From NCBI GenBank assembly GCA_021229015.1, contig CM037785.1, positions 4,119,943-4,183,942 on the forward strand: a DNA stretch of 64,000 bases, written 5' to 3'. Below, piece by piece: positions 35,535 to 46,943 of this stretch. This DNA comes from Solen grandis (Eukaryota; Mollusca; Bivalvia; Adapedonta; Solenidae). Numbering within the stretch: the stretch's first letter is position 1; each line of letters opens with the position of its first letter. Under the pieces are notes generated by a model. The model saw only the letters and a list, made by a program, of their open reading frames with translations, searched no databases and was not told where the DNA came from. The position numbers were made by a program, and so were the translations under genes.

Positions 35535-36386
35535 AGATATGTGGTGTTCAAGTTTAAAAAAAACCCCCAAAGACCAACAACAAAAAAACCCATAAAAAAC
35601 CCTTCACTTTCATCCCCAGATACCCTTCAGCATGCATCTCCGTAACACTAAAAAAAATAATTTCCGGACCCCCATAGCACTCACAATTATTTTTAATATA
35701 ATAGATGGAGAAAGAGGAGGTTGTTCAGGACTTGGAACATTGGCTATAGTGCGTTATGAAAAAAACAACATATTAATTTAATAAAGGATTAAACCGGACA
35801 CTGCTCTTAAGCATGGGGAATCAGTATCCATGTTGGTCACTGTAATTTGTTTAAAAAAAAGATTGTTTAGACTGTTGATATGGATGTGATATGTGATGAC
35901 ATGAATAAAAATTATTTTCGTATCCAGACATGTTGCCTGTTTATATCCCCTGGTCCACCATACTCACTGCATGAGTATATTTGGCACCATTGAATTTACA
36001 TTAATTACCATTGAAGGTTATTGATATTTCATTTTAAATCATTGATTCAACATTATTTTATGTAAAATGACACCACCAAAATACCATTGAAAAAACATTT
36101 TATTCCATTAAAATCCCTCATTGGGTACCATTGAAAATAATTTATTTTTCATTTTTTAAGGGAGAGCACATTTGTATATTTCAGCTCATTTTAATGGTGT
36201 TTCGATTGAATTTCAATGGTGTTTTGATGGAGTTTCAATGGTTGCACTATGTGGTATGTAAAGACTTTCAATGGTCCTTCAAGGGTTGTGTTACACTTTT
36301 TTTTTGTGTGTGTTACACTTGGTTCTGTAAAAAGAAATGGTAATTCAATGGTGTTTCAATGCCATTTCATTTCGATAAGGGATGTT

Positions 36387-37541
36387 TCATACAGCAAATC
36401 TTTCATGGTCTTTTTTTGCATAATTAAGTTGGGAACAGAATTAATAATCTTAACCGAGATTGATGCAGGGATCATTTGCCTTGCTGACATGATGGATACA
36501 CCATCAAAAATATTGTGTGAAGTTGTTTAAACAGCAACCTGTTTTTGTAAACTTGATTCATGACTTGAGTGTCTCATAAACATGTAAGTCATGTTTAAAA
36601 AGCGAGTGTCTGATTTGACAAGGAAGGATTTGTGTTTAAAACTATTATTTTAAAGCTACTCTGAGGACTGACAAATTACTCCCTTTTCCATGGCCAGTAG
36701 ACATAAGTTAAAAGTTTAACTTTCAACTGACTGAAGTAAGTGATACACACTAAATCTGTTGACATACTAAGTTTTAAGGAATGAAAGGAAAATAACATGG
36801 GAGTTTTTATAAACATGTTAAACAGGATCAGCCTGCAGATAAACTTTTTGGTAAGCTGTATATATTTTTGTTCAGTCTACAACCAACATAGTGAAACCTG
36901 ATCAGCCTGGTAACCATACCAGCTGTTCAGATGCTGTTGGTTTATGCTAGTTCTCACATAATGTTGTGCATATATAATGGGTAACTCTAGAGTCAGTAGT
37001 AATTCAGTAGATTATATAACCACCATGTGGTCATTTTCCATGTGGTATTTGACATCATTTTAAATTGTCGCAAGCCACATTTTTTTCCTTGATTTGGAGG
37101 ACAAAACCCTTGCAAGTATTCTATTTCTTAATAGTTCGTGAAATTTTGTTTATTATTGCGAAAGTACATCACTAATAATGTTTTCCTGAGTGTTAGAAAG
37201 TATGTACTGCATATCCTACAAGAGTTCATTAGGGCATAATTATGTGTATGGCACAAGTTTTCGCTTTGTATGCACTATATCCCATTAAAATTGATGAGGA
37301 AAAAAATTACTCACAGTAGTTCTCTCCACTGAATCGGGACAAAAGATGACTTCACATACCACATGGTATAGCCACACTGTATGTTCAGTCGTGTTAATTT
37401 TAAAATAGACAACTATTTATCTAGAGATTGAAAAATAGATTCTGAATTTTAGAAATGAATTATTTTCTGTATACAGTACTAATCCATTACAATGTTAAAT
37501 CAGGCTCTAAAGATAGGTTCCATGTTATGTTGGAAGGCTTT
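36387..37541. other. Non-coding stretch
   Basis: No gene. 36825-36925 contains two 'gatcagcctg' blocks with 'aacctgatcagcctgg', reminiscent of the hairpin sequence of the TTAA MITE but without its ends. Confidence 0.4.
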
Positions 37542-37786
37542 TTAACCCTTTCCCTCATATAGACTCATTTTGACGCACTCAATAGGTACCACATAAAACC
37601 TGATCTGCAGAAAACCACAGTTAAACCTTACCAAATTTAATTACAAAATCCTCATTTCCAGACTACTAAGGAGCAGCGAACAGCATAAAACCAGATCAGC
37701 CTGCGAGTAATAACTCGCAGGCTGATCTGGTTTTATGCTGTTCGCATAGGTCTTTTCATGGTTTCCTCTATGAGGGAAAGGGTTAA
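37542..37786 (-). mobile_element. TTAA hairpin MITE, copy 5
   Basis: TTAA at 37542-37545 and 37783-37786. Opposite orientation to copies 1-4. The hairpin at about 37678-37746 is perfectly paired across the CAGATC/GATCTG position, and its loop has an extra TAA ('gagtaataactc'). Confidence 0.9.
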
Positions 37787-38030
37787 TTATAAGAAGACTT
37801 CAGAGGTCCATAGTATGAACTAATTGTGATATTGACATTTGTGATGTAATTAACATGATGCCAAAACGCCTCAAAATGAATATGCATTTCGGTTTAACCA
37901 GTTAAAAGCTGTACAAACCTCCGACAAACCAATGCACGTGAATCTTGCTTTCAATAACTACCTTAGTTCAACCACCTCCGACAAACATTTAGGGGCGGGG
38001 CTATACCTGTTTGGGCGTCAAGTTAATTGA

Positions 38031-38570
38031 GCAGACCGTAGCTGTTGCTGAGTGGTAGAGTGTCTTCCTTGGGAGCAGAGGGTTGTGAGTTCGATGGCCG
38101 ATTGCTGCATACCAGAGATGTTAAATAGTGCTACTGGTAGCTTCTTGCTTGCATGCGCTCAGCATTTATACAGGTCAGTTCCATGTGTTGTTGGCATGAT
38201 CTCAGAATATTGTGACTGGCTTCATGCTTATAGTGTGATACTGTAGTGTGGCAGCACTATATCTATTGTCTCCATATGTCTGTAATACTGTTTAACCCTT
38301 TCCCTCATATAGACTCATTTTGATGCACTCAATAGGTACCACATAAAGCCTGATCTGTAGAAAGCTATACAGTTAAACCTTACCAAATTTAATTACAAAA
38401 TCCTCATTTCCAGACCACTGAGGAGCAGCGAACAGCATAAAACCTGATCAGCCTGCGAGTTACTCGCAGGCTGATCTGGTTTTATGCTGTTCACATAGGT
38501 TTTTTCATGGTGTCCTCTATGAGGGAAAGGGTTAATACTGGATGTTAAACCCATCAAACAAACAAACATA
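38031..38570 (+). repeat. tRNA-derived SINE split by MITE copy 6
   Basis: Head with A-box-like TTGCTGAGTGGTAGAGTG (38045-38062) and B-box-like GTGAGTTCGATGGCC (38085-38099); body 'ctcagcattta', 'tgatactgtagtgtggcagc'; at 38291 it is interrupted by a hairpin MITE and resumes at 38536 with 'tactggatgttaaaccc' and an AAAC tail ending about 38568. Removing the MITE and one TTAA restores a colinear SINE tail. Confidence 0.8.
38292..38535 (-). mobile_element. TTAA hairpin MITE, copy 6, in a SINE
   Basis: TTAA at 38292-38295 and 38532-38535 with full terminal repeats. Because the host SINE is known from other copies, the insertion point is unambiguous and the duplication is four bases, TTAA. The hairpin reads 'aacctgatcagcc' to 'ggctgatctggtt', with the usual single mispair. 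Confidence 0.92.
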
Positions 38571-38826
38571 TAATGAAGCATGTTGCAAAAGATTTTCTGA
38601 AGAGAAAAAATCCCTGCTAATTTCAGGAACCACAAGCTGAAAGCTACTCTGATATATTGAGTAGTTTAACCTTTAAAAGATAATGTTTTCAATTGTCCAC
38701 ATTTGTATAGAAGAGAAATAAATCCTGATTTAAATCGAGCGAAAATCAGACGAAAGATGAAATAAAATGCATCTTTAATTTACCTAAAGAAAGAAGGTTT
38801 CACTTTTGTGAACCTAATAATTGAGT

Positions 38827-39061
38827 TTAACCCTTTCCCTCATAGAGGAAACCATGAAAAGACCTATGCGAACAACATAAAACCAGATCAGCCTGCGAGT
38901 AACTCGCAGGCTGATCAGGTTTTATGCTGTTCGCTGCTTCTCAGTGGTCTGGAAATGAGGACTTTATAATTAAATTTGGTAACTGTGGTTTTCTGCAGAT
39001 CAGGCTTTATGTGGTACCTATTGAGTGCGTCAAAATGAGTCTATATGAGGGAAAGGGTTAA
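38827..39061 (+). mobile_element. TTAA hairpin MITE, copy 7
   Basis: TTAA at 38827-38830 and 39058-39061. Only about 290 bp from copy 6 and in the opposite orientation. It lacks a few bases of 'aaggttt' before 'aactgtggt'; otherwise full-length. Confidence 0.9.
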
Positions 39062-39424
39062 AAAAGGGGAACAAAGAAATGGCCAGTGGTAATATGATGT
39101 ACAAATCATAATCTGCATAGCATTTCATCCTAGAAAATCAAAAGGGGTTAAAATCTGAAAATTTCGTTATCATGCATGAGTGACTTGACATACACTTGAC
39201 AATATCTTGAATTCATGGATGATCGGTTATTATCCAGCAGCCATGTAAAATTATAAGTATGCACTACGGATATACCTGTATAGGTATATTTGCAAGTTCT
39301 CTATATGAACATAACCTAGTTACAAATAATGCACCTCCCCCAAATTACAGCTCCCCAATCTCTTAGTACAAACAACGAAGCCTCAGTCATGACCTTCCAA
39401 AATCATAAGAACATTAGGGTATAA

Positions 39425-39590
39425 TGCCCAGTGTCAGGGTAATGTGACTGGGTGTGGTATCATACCACTTAGTATATAGCTTGATATTGCATCGTGGCAG
39501 CACTATATATATCTGTCTCCTGTAGACAGACGTCGTCTAATAACTGAAATACTGTTGACGGGTGTGTGTGTGGGGGGTGTGTAAACTCAA
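39425..39590 (+). repeat. SINE 3' fragment
   Basis: Matches the family body and tail: 'cagtgtcagggtaatgtgac', 'gtggtatcataccact', 'ggcagcactatat', 'ctgaaatactgttgacgg'. The tRNA-like head and AAAC tail are missing. Confidence 0.65.
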
Positions 39591-40139
39591 GCAAATGCAA
39601 TACAATCATAAATGGACATTTTCCTCTGAAATGTGCTTATTTGCGCCAAAGTCCATTGGTAACATAATTCCGGCTGCAGATCCAAAGGTTTTTCATGGCC
39701 TTTTCAGGTGCAAAGTACTGGTCCAACCCAGTAACCATCAAGAGGGATTAGTAGAAATTTTAAGATCTTGTTTCCTACTCAATGTTAAATAAATAAGTTT
39801 GAAGTTTTTAAGGGATTAAGGGGCATTTAACTGAGAACAAGTGGAGAGCTACCAGTGGAACTATTCTAAGGGTATATAAAATAAAAGGAAATATTGAACA
39901 GTTTCATAGTCAACCTTCTAATTGTTGAATATCAAGACATTTTTTTGGAGGATAAGATATAAGCCTTGTGGTTGGCTGAGGGAATAGAGTGTTAATAGGG
40001 TAAGTATGGTAGACAGTTTTCAGCAAAGTTTTGCATCAGATTTCAGCATCTGTGATGTACTTAGTAAAAAAAAAACAACCTTATATTATGAGCCTGGTTT
40101 TGTCCAGTTCAGTGTGTATATCATTTTATAAATGTGTGG

Positions 40140-40380
40140 GAAGTTGTGGGTTTGATCCCCAGCCACAACATACCAAAGTCATAAAAATGGTACTGTTGTA
40201 GCTCCCTTGCTTTGCGCTCAGCAGGACTGGTTCACTCAGGCCCGGTGTCAGGATAATGTAACTGGGTGTGGTATCATGCCACATGTCTACGGCTTGATGC
40301 TGCAGTGTGGCAGCATTATATCTTCTCCAAATAACTGAAATACCGTCGGTGGGACGTTAAACCTAACAAACAAACAAACA
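40140..40380 (+). repeat. 5'-truncated tRNA-derived SINE
   Basis: Starts near the B box (GGGTTTGATCCCC, 40148-40160), then 'gcgctcagcaggactgg', 'cccggtgtcaggataatg', 'tggtatcatgccacatgtct', 'ctgaaataccgtcggtggg' and an (AAAC)n tail. A possible displaced A-box segment, 'tggttggctgaggg', lies at 39969-39982. Confidence 0.75.
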
Positions 40381-40955
40381 TTAAAGTCTTACAAATAGAA
40401 AGGACTTTCTAGTGTAAGAGTCATCCCCAAAAAATGAGTAATGTGAAACATTTTCAACAAGTTACGGGGCCTTAAAGTTCTTCTAATACGCAACAAAATA
40501 AAACATGTGAGAATCGTTTGCAAACTTCCAAAAAAGATATGACAGTTTTGATTCTTTATACTGTAGTTGAGATCAATCTTTGGTTTTTACAACTGCTTTG
40601 GTTAAATAAATTAACTGTGAGTTGAGGGAGATATAAAACTAAAAAAGACCTCATCAGATAATATATCACCATTTATTTCGTTTGTTATTATCCAAACATC
40701 TGAGCTGACTGCACATTTTGTAATTTAGTAACAATTTTGTGCCTGTGTGCAAACACAGTTTTAAAATAATTGAAGTGATGCCAAACTCCATGTAATTTGT
40801 GAAAGACATTTGAGTAAGGAAACTATTGCAGGCAAGGTTCATGTGCATTTGTTTGTCGAAGGCATGTACAACTTTTCACTTGTTAGCATTTACAGATATT
40901 CTATCTCAGGTGGCCTGGTGTAAAGTTTAAATGTAAGAACATGTTTGAGATAAGT

Positions 40956-41335
40956 GTGACGATGCGTCGTCACGGGTATAAGTGCAGTCTCTGACAACTG
41001 CGTCAGGGAGTCGACTCTTTGGCTCAGTGGTTAGAGCATTGGGCTATCATGCTGGCGGACCGGGTTCGATTCTGGGCTGGGCTGTGTTTGTTTTATTTGG
41101 TGTCAGAGGTGGGATAATGTCAACTGCCATACCGGAGTTGCCTTGCCCTCATGTTTCCCAGGCCAAGTCTCGGGTCGAGACTTCTCGGAGGGGAAGTAAT
41201 GTGACGATGCGTCATCACGGGTATAAGTGCAGTCTCTGACAACTGCGTCAGGGAGTTGACTCTTTGGCTCAGTGGTTAGAGCATTGGGCTATCATGCTGG
41301 CGGACCGGGTTCGATTCCGGGCCGAGCCGTATTTG
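40956..41335 (+). repeat. Tandem pair of tRNA-derived units, 245-bp spacing
   Basis: 'gtgacgatgcgtc' starts at 40956 and again at 41201. In both units it is followed by a tRNA-like region: A box TTTGGCTCAGTGGTTAGAGC and B box GGACCGGGTTCGATTC. The two units are nearly identical over about 130 bp (one change being cgtcgtc to cgtcatc). The acceptor stem does not pair, so they are SINE heads, not tRNA genes. This is a different SINE family from the one with the AAAC tail. Confidence 0.75.
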
Positions 41336-41557
41336 TTACATAAGTAATTTTTTTTATGAGAAACAATTTGGATTATGTGTTTTTTCATAAAAACTTATAC
41401 AATTTAAATGCTATAAAAGAAAGCTTTAATGAGATGATGCACCATCAGGAAAGAAAGGAAAACTGAAGTCCTTTTTGTGTCACCTGCTGTAAGCAATGAT
41501 ACAAATTTCACAGTCACTATCGCAATGTTGGATATCGATGTGCGGGGCAACTTACTC

Positions 41558-42127
41558 GTGAAAGGAATATGGCATCTGTAAAGACTGTTTGACATATCTA
41601 AAATATTATCTTTTCGAAATATTTTTCTTTGCATGATATACCCATCACCCACCCAAAAGTATGACCTAAAACGCACCTGTGGAATTTTAACTCCTTAATT
41701 GTGTCTTCTTTTCCTGATGTCGTGCACGGACGTCCAGATCTTGGATGGTTGGCTTAACCTTTGCCGTTAGTGCCCATGATCATCAGGAGCATCTCTGATT
41801 TCGTTCTACACATTTTTATAGAAAACTTTATTTTGTTAAATGATGAAAACTAGCATATACGGGTGTGTTTCATCATTTTCAAGAACGAGCCTTCGCACGA
41901 TGTTGACTACCTTGTCATGATCTGGATGTCAGTGCATGACGTAAGGAAGAGTAAACACAAGGAGTTGTCTGGGAAACAATCCCGTTAAATTGCACAGGAG
42001 CATTTCATGTTGTGCTTTGACAAGTGGATCCCTAGGTTGGGGATGGGTGTATTGTGAAAAAGAAAATATTTAAAAAAAAATGTTTTACATGAGTCAGACT
42101 TTACAGATGCCATATCCCTTTCAAGAG
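41558..42127. repeat. ~570-bp imperfect fold-back (long inverted repeat)
   Basis: The right arm (about 41890-42127) read in reverse complement follows the left arm (41558-41790) over almost its whole length. Matching blocks: 'CTTTACAGATGCCATAT' (42099-42115, complement at 41567-41583), 'gatctggaYgtc' (41919, complement at 41730), 'ggtgRgtgatgggt'-like text, and 'gttaaattgcacagg' versus 'gttaaaattccacagg'. Spacer about 100 bp. No coding sequence. It is either a fold-back transposon or an inverted duplication. Confidence 0.7.
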
Positions 42128-43495
42128 AGGTTTTATATACTTTTTTTTATTTTATACATTATATCAGGGCTTGAGCTGCTTGCAAATTGTGTTTGATACA
42201 TATTAACTAAAATTCATCATAATATTACACATATTTAGTTTTAAAAATTAACAAATACAAACTAACTTAAAGATCAAACAAGCTGTTTTCACTGGGGGAA
42301 GTAACTTGCCCTCTGGGCAAGTGAAAGTCATATCCTTAAGGAAACCCCTTTACTATCTTGTACATAAATGAACATTTCAGGAAGTAAGATTGAAATTTGC
42401 CATCATAAATATTAACATCATAAAGCAACATATGAAATAAAAATACATGTAGTTAATCAACTACTATACTTCATGCACTTAAAAATGACATATGTGGGAA
42501 ATGCAGTCAATGTATGCAAGCATCTGTTGTTCATCATCATCATCATCAGCAGCAGCAGGTATCATCCTGGAAATTCTGATCGATGCTGTTTTAATTGATA
42601 ATAACTTAAAATGTACTATAAATGTATGTATATATAGTTTGTTAATTGGTCTGAAAGACAAAGTTACAGTAGCATCATAATTCTGTTCAGAAATAAAAAG
42701 TGCTGTATCTCAGTTTAGGTATTATGATGGAGAGTTCAAAGATGCTAGACTATAATATCAATGAGATATAAGGTCTGAAAATGCTGTCTTTCTCTAAAAT
42801 TACAGATCAGAAGGAAATTGGTTCAATAAAAAGGGAAGTGGTAGATATATGTTGAAAACATATTCTGAATATAAAGATTGGGAACTGTTTTATTTTACCA
42901 ATTTGTCTGGAATATAGTAATTGTATCTTTACACTGTAAAGCATTTCCTTTCATTTGACTCCAAATCTTCAAATTATCCATCTGCTCTCTGAATGGAAGG
43001 ATAATATTGCAATGTCAGCAACCAATCTCCAGCCATAGATAGATCAATATATGATTAATAGCCCGCCATTCATCGTGAGATTCTTATATCCTTTTGTGAC
43101 CTGAGTGGAATCATCTCCAAATTCAAGGACAGTTGTGTTTCTTTTAACATGATATTGAATGATAGCATTAGGAATCTGATATTGGTCTAGCACCTGATGT
43201 AGCTTGTGATACCTTTGACGGAGTAGCGAGATAAAACAAATTATTTGTGGTTTGAACCTTGTAACCAACTAGAAAAACTATTAATGAAATTATGTATGGG
43301 AAAATGGATCTCTTTACAGAAAATACTTCTTGATTAGGGATTTATCAGATGATATATCAATTAGTTTATTTAGTAATGACAGTTATGAAAATCAAAATCT
43401 AGGGTTATGTTGGTTGTGACCTTCAAGTGATGGGTGTTTCTAGTGCACCCTGGGATTGGGAGGTCAAGGGTTTGCTCCCCATGACTTAACCCTTT
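42128..43495. other. Non-coding stretch
   Basis: Includes a perfect short hairpin, CTTGCCC/GGGCAAG around TCT, at 42305-42321 and a CAT/CAG trinucleotide run at 42533-42557. No gene. Confidence 0.45.
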
Positions 43496-43745
43496 CCCAC
43501 ATAGAGGACACCATGAAAAGACCTATGCGAACAGCATAAAACCAGATCAGCCTGCGAGTTAAGATCAGCCTGCGAGTAACTCACAGGCTGATCAGGTTTT
43601 ATGCTGTTCGCTGCTCCTCAGTGGTCTGGAAATGAGGATTTTGTAATTAAATTTGGTAAGGTTTAACTGTGGTTTTCTGCAGATCAGGCTTTATGTGGTA
43701 CCTACTGAGTGCATCAAAATGAGTCTATATGAGGGAAAGGGTTAA
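43496..43745 (+). mobile_element. TTAA hairpin MITE, copy 8 (duplicated-arm subfamily)
   Basis: TTAA at 43496-43499 and 43742-43745. The left hairpin arm has an internal 18-bp duplication (gatcagcctgcgagttaa, then gatcagcctgcgag), and the right arm reads CTCACAGG instead of CTCGCAGG. Shared with copy 9. Confidence 0.92.
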
Positions 43746-43776
43746 GTTGTTACAAACTTGAATTGGTTTTTAACTA

Positions 43777-44390
43777 CAGTAAAACTTGACTTATCCGACA
43801 CCTGATATATCCAACAACATGCCATATCCGACAGCGTCCTCTGGTACCGAAAAATTCCTTATACATACTTTATGTTTAAACCCAATTTTAATGACACCTG
43901 ACATATCCATTATCCGACAGTATTTGTTGGTCCAGAATTGATAAACGGCGTGTATTTCACACTTGCTTAACCAAAATCTTTATGATCTTTGTTCTTGTAT
44001 TCATGGATTCTCATCTTGCCAGATTGAGCTTAAAACTGATTTTGTGTTTTTGGTACAGTCCATAATGACATAATTGTACGTAATTATCGGCGTTGTCACA
44101 AACAATAAGAAACATAACTGATTAAAATCATGTATAAGTAAAATTTTGTCATACTATTGTCTTATAAATCTTAAATAATAGACCAGTTTTTACCTTTTAA
44201 CACACATAATTATTTTATTGTTTTAACATTGCTTGTATTCATTTTTATATATAAAACAATTGTTTGAATGTTTACTAATAATTAATTTTCATAAGTACCA
44301 ATGATATAACATTGAGATTTTAACGACACCCTGCTGTATCCGACATAATCAACTGGTACCAAGCGATGTCGGATAAGTCAGGTTTTACTG
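43777..44390. mobile_element. Pogo/Tigger-like MITE with TA target duplication
   Basis: Ends CAGTAAAACTTGACTTATCC and its complement GGATAAGTCAGGTTTTACTG (one mismatch within the first 20), each preceded or followed by TA (43775-43776, 44391-44392). CAGT ends, TTATCCG core and TA duplication are typical of pogo/Tigger elements. Inside, the end motif is echoed by 'atatccgacag' (43827) and 'ttatccgacag' (43910). Length 614 bp, no transposase. Its ends differ from those of the autonomous element at 18740-21154, so that transposase is probably not its mobiliser. Confidence 0.88.
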
Positions 44391-44397
44391 TATAACT

Positions 44398-44657
44398 TTA
44401 ACCCTTTCCCTCATAGAGGACACCATGAAAAGACCTATGCGAACAGCATAAAACCAGATCAGCCTGCGAGTTAAGATCAGCCTGCGAGTAACTCACAGGC
44501 TGATCAGGTTTTATGCTGTTCGCTGCTCCTCAGTGGTCTGGAAATGAGGATTTTGTAATTAAATTTGGTAAGGTTTAACTGTGGTTTTCTGCAGATCAGG
44601 CTTTATGTGATACCTATTGAGTGCGTCAAAATGAGTCTATATGAGGGAAAGGGTTGA
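44398..44657 (+). mobile_element. TTAA hairpin MITE, copy 9 (duplicated-arm subfamily)
   Basis: Left TTAA at 44398-44401, right flank decayed to TTGA (44654-44657). Carries the same 18-bp arm duplication and CTCACAGG change as copy 8 and is otherwise nearly identical to it. It starts 6 bp after the TA of the pogo-like MITE. Confidence 0.9.
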
Positions 44658-46735
44658 AGTCTTAAAACTTATAAGGCCAGAAGGTTCATTTGAACACAGC
44701 TTGTTTGACTTGGTGCGGTATCATGCCACTAAAATATTTATGACATGATTCGTGTAGTCAAAGGTTCAAAGTAATTGATATTAAGAACAAGCAAACAAGC
44801 TAGCAGATAGACTTAACATGAGTGTATCAGTCTAGAATACTTTGTGTGCATGTATTTATTTGTTCTTACAGATTAGAGTCTTTGTTTCCCCCAAATATTC
44901 CCTATTGGTCAGGAAGTATAAACCAGTGGACTGTCTTTGTGTTTATTTAGAGAAATATCACAGTCTAAGTCAGCGATTCGGGACTGTGCTTACAAAGCAA
45001 ATTATGAACTGAGTCATATTTTTGATTTAAGTGAAAAATCAGTTATTTCTGATATAGACCAATTTTGCTTTATCATTCCTACGTTTGATAATAATGCTTA
45101 TTATGATAGATATTGTTTCTTTCATCTGGTAAATAAACTGTTCATAGATAGAGAGTTAAATATTTCAGAAGATTAATTAAGTATTGATAAAATTTATCCC
45201 AAATTTCAAGATAAATTGTCCACCGTTATACAGTGTTAATAATGGATTATTTTACCACTCTTTCCATCTATATACAGTGTTAATAATGGATTATTTTACC
45301 ACTCTTTCCATCTATACCCCATAAAAACGCAGTGAATAATTATACATCATCAAGATCATGCAAAATAAAGAATTTGGTTTAACTAAGGAATATATTCATG
45401 TAAACATTCTTTCAAATTCATTATTTGCTGAATTATTAACTAATCTAGTGAATTTAAGATGATATTATTATGAAACAATGGATTTTCCTTTGGCTAACAG
45501 ACTGTGTAGAACAGAAGTGTGTTAATTAGCAAACCGACGAAACCCTGATCAAAAGTTCAAAAAGGAGTTTAATTGTACTTTATGCAAAATTTTAATTAAA
45601 AAATTTTCATGAACGAGTTTAGTAAAATTTGATATGAAATGACATTCATTTCAGATTCATTTTATCATATGACCTATAGTTACAGAAAATAGCGATTATA
45701 ACAATAAACAAAAATAGCATGAATGAAGGGACTGTGAATGAATTACTTTTGTAATCTCATACCAAGAAAAAAGTTTCAAATAAAAACTGAAAAAAAAAAA
45801 AGATTTAGCTTGTGTATTTCTCATTTGATATCATGATGAAAAGGGGTATCACATGCAACCAGTCAGTGGATTGTATTTGAAATACGATGATAATCACAAA
45901 AATAGAGCTCAGAATCAATCCTGTGAAAATACTTAGAACATAATTCTCATGATATTTGTACACATCATCCCCCCTCTTCCAGGTTTATATATATTCAATG
46001 CATGTAATTTGCTAGGTCTTTTTACCCTTATTTCATTAATTTCTTGCTGGTTACCAACCGTAAATTAGGGAATCTAGGGGACAGGATATCTAATGATGCA
46101 AGTTATTTTTTACATTATTGTATTATGATATTGTTTTGGCACATTTTTTTCTGTTTAGAGCCAATATCTTAAAGTGCTGAAGGCACTGAAGTTGTGTGTG
46201 TCTCAAATGAAAGGGTGTTTGAAGAGTTTAAATTTACTTTGATAAACAAAAGAAATGCGGCATTCCTGTTCTCTCAGTGTTATCAGAGCTTTGATATGTA
46301 TTCATGCAGTACCTTATCTACAACCGATTATATTTCAATCTCATTAAAATCATATCCTAATTTGTGCTCCTCTACTATCTGCGACTAGGATCTGACAACA
46401 TCGCATTAGGGGATCACGTCAGGTTAACCTTTTTAGTAATTTATATGCATAAACAAGTGCTCGATTTTAAACCAATCAAATCGCGCACTTCAAACCTTTT
46501 AATTTCAGTTCTTCTTACCAGAGTCACTTTTTAATACTGTATACAGATACCCTGTTCTCCCGAAAATCTCCCAAAAAGAAAATCGACACACAAAACATCT
46601 GTCACTCGAAGAATATATCTCACGCATGGTATTTCTAACAATAATATGTTTTTGTTATAGTTTTGAATGGGGCTGACATGTATTGAAATCACAAACCGTG
46701 ACTAAACTCCGTTGTACTGTTGTGTAAATATAAAA
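44658..46735. other. Non-coding stretch
   Basis: No supportable gene over about 2 kb. The 79-codon frame at 44937-45176 has no recognised domain. It contains a 44-bp tandem duplication listed separately. Confidence 0.4.
45228..45316 (+). repeat. 44-bp perfect tandem duplication
   Basis: 'cagtgttaataatgg' starts at 45231 and 45275, with identical following sequence through 'ctttccatctata'. The two copies are identical, so the duplication is young or an assembly error. Confidence 0.9.
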
Positions 46736-46800
46736 ACCGAAGTGGCGCAGTGGGATGACAGCTGTCCTATAATCGAAAGGTTCCAAGTTCCAAGGAAGTA
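46736..46800 (+). repeat. tRNA-like SINE head or tRNA pseudogene
   Basis: A-box-like AGTGGCGCAGTGGGATGA (46741-46758) and B-box-like GGTTCCAAGTTCC (46779-46791). No cloverleaf acceptor stem recognised. Confidence 0.4.
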
Positions 46801-46943
46801 CTTTTTATTTAAAATATCAGCCCTGTTTTGCTCGTGAAAGTTGAGTTATGTGTTTAAATCATATACATGAGTATTAATTACCGAATTTTCTTAGCTTTTT
46901 ATTTTCGTTAGTACATGTACAATATTTAAACGTCTCAGAAAAG

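Larger units (their letters stand above)
31822..36386. mobile_element. ~4.5-kb inverted-repeat element with subterminal ATTGAAACACCATT repeats
   Basis: The left end at 31822-31846 (ATCCCTAAGCGAAATGAAAT) is inverted at 36361-36385 (ATTTCATTTCGATAAGGGAT), with two mismatches. Just inside both ends are degenerate repeats of 'ATTGAAACACCATT': 31852-32060 on the left, and inverted plus mixed at 35985-36360 on the right, including the shared block 'ATTGAAACTCCATYAAAACA'. The interior has no transposase-sized frame. It looks like a large non-autonomous DNA transposon; superfamily and target duplication could not be determined. Confidence 0.5.

Noticed and set aside
40990..41335. Functional tRNA genes
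   Set aside because: A and B boxes and D- and T-arms look tRNA-like, but the acceptor stem does not pair and near-identical units occur in tandem, so these are SINE heads. The same holds for 14541, 29195, 38031, 46736 and 60273.
43777..44390. The pogo-like MITE as an internally deleted copy of the 18740-21154 transposon
   Set aside because: Their terminal sequences differ (CAGTAAAACTTGACTTATCC versus CCTATTCTCGAACC), so a different autonomous element is more likely.
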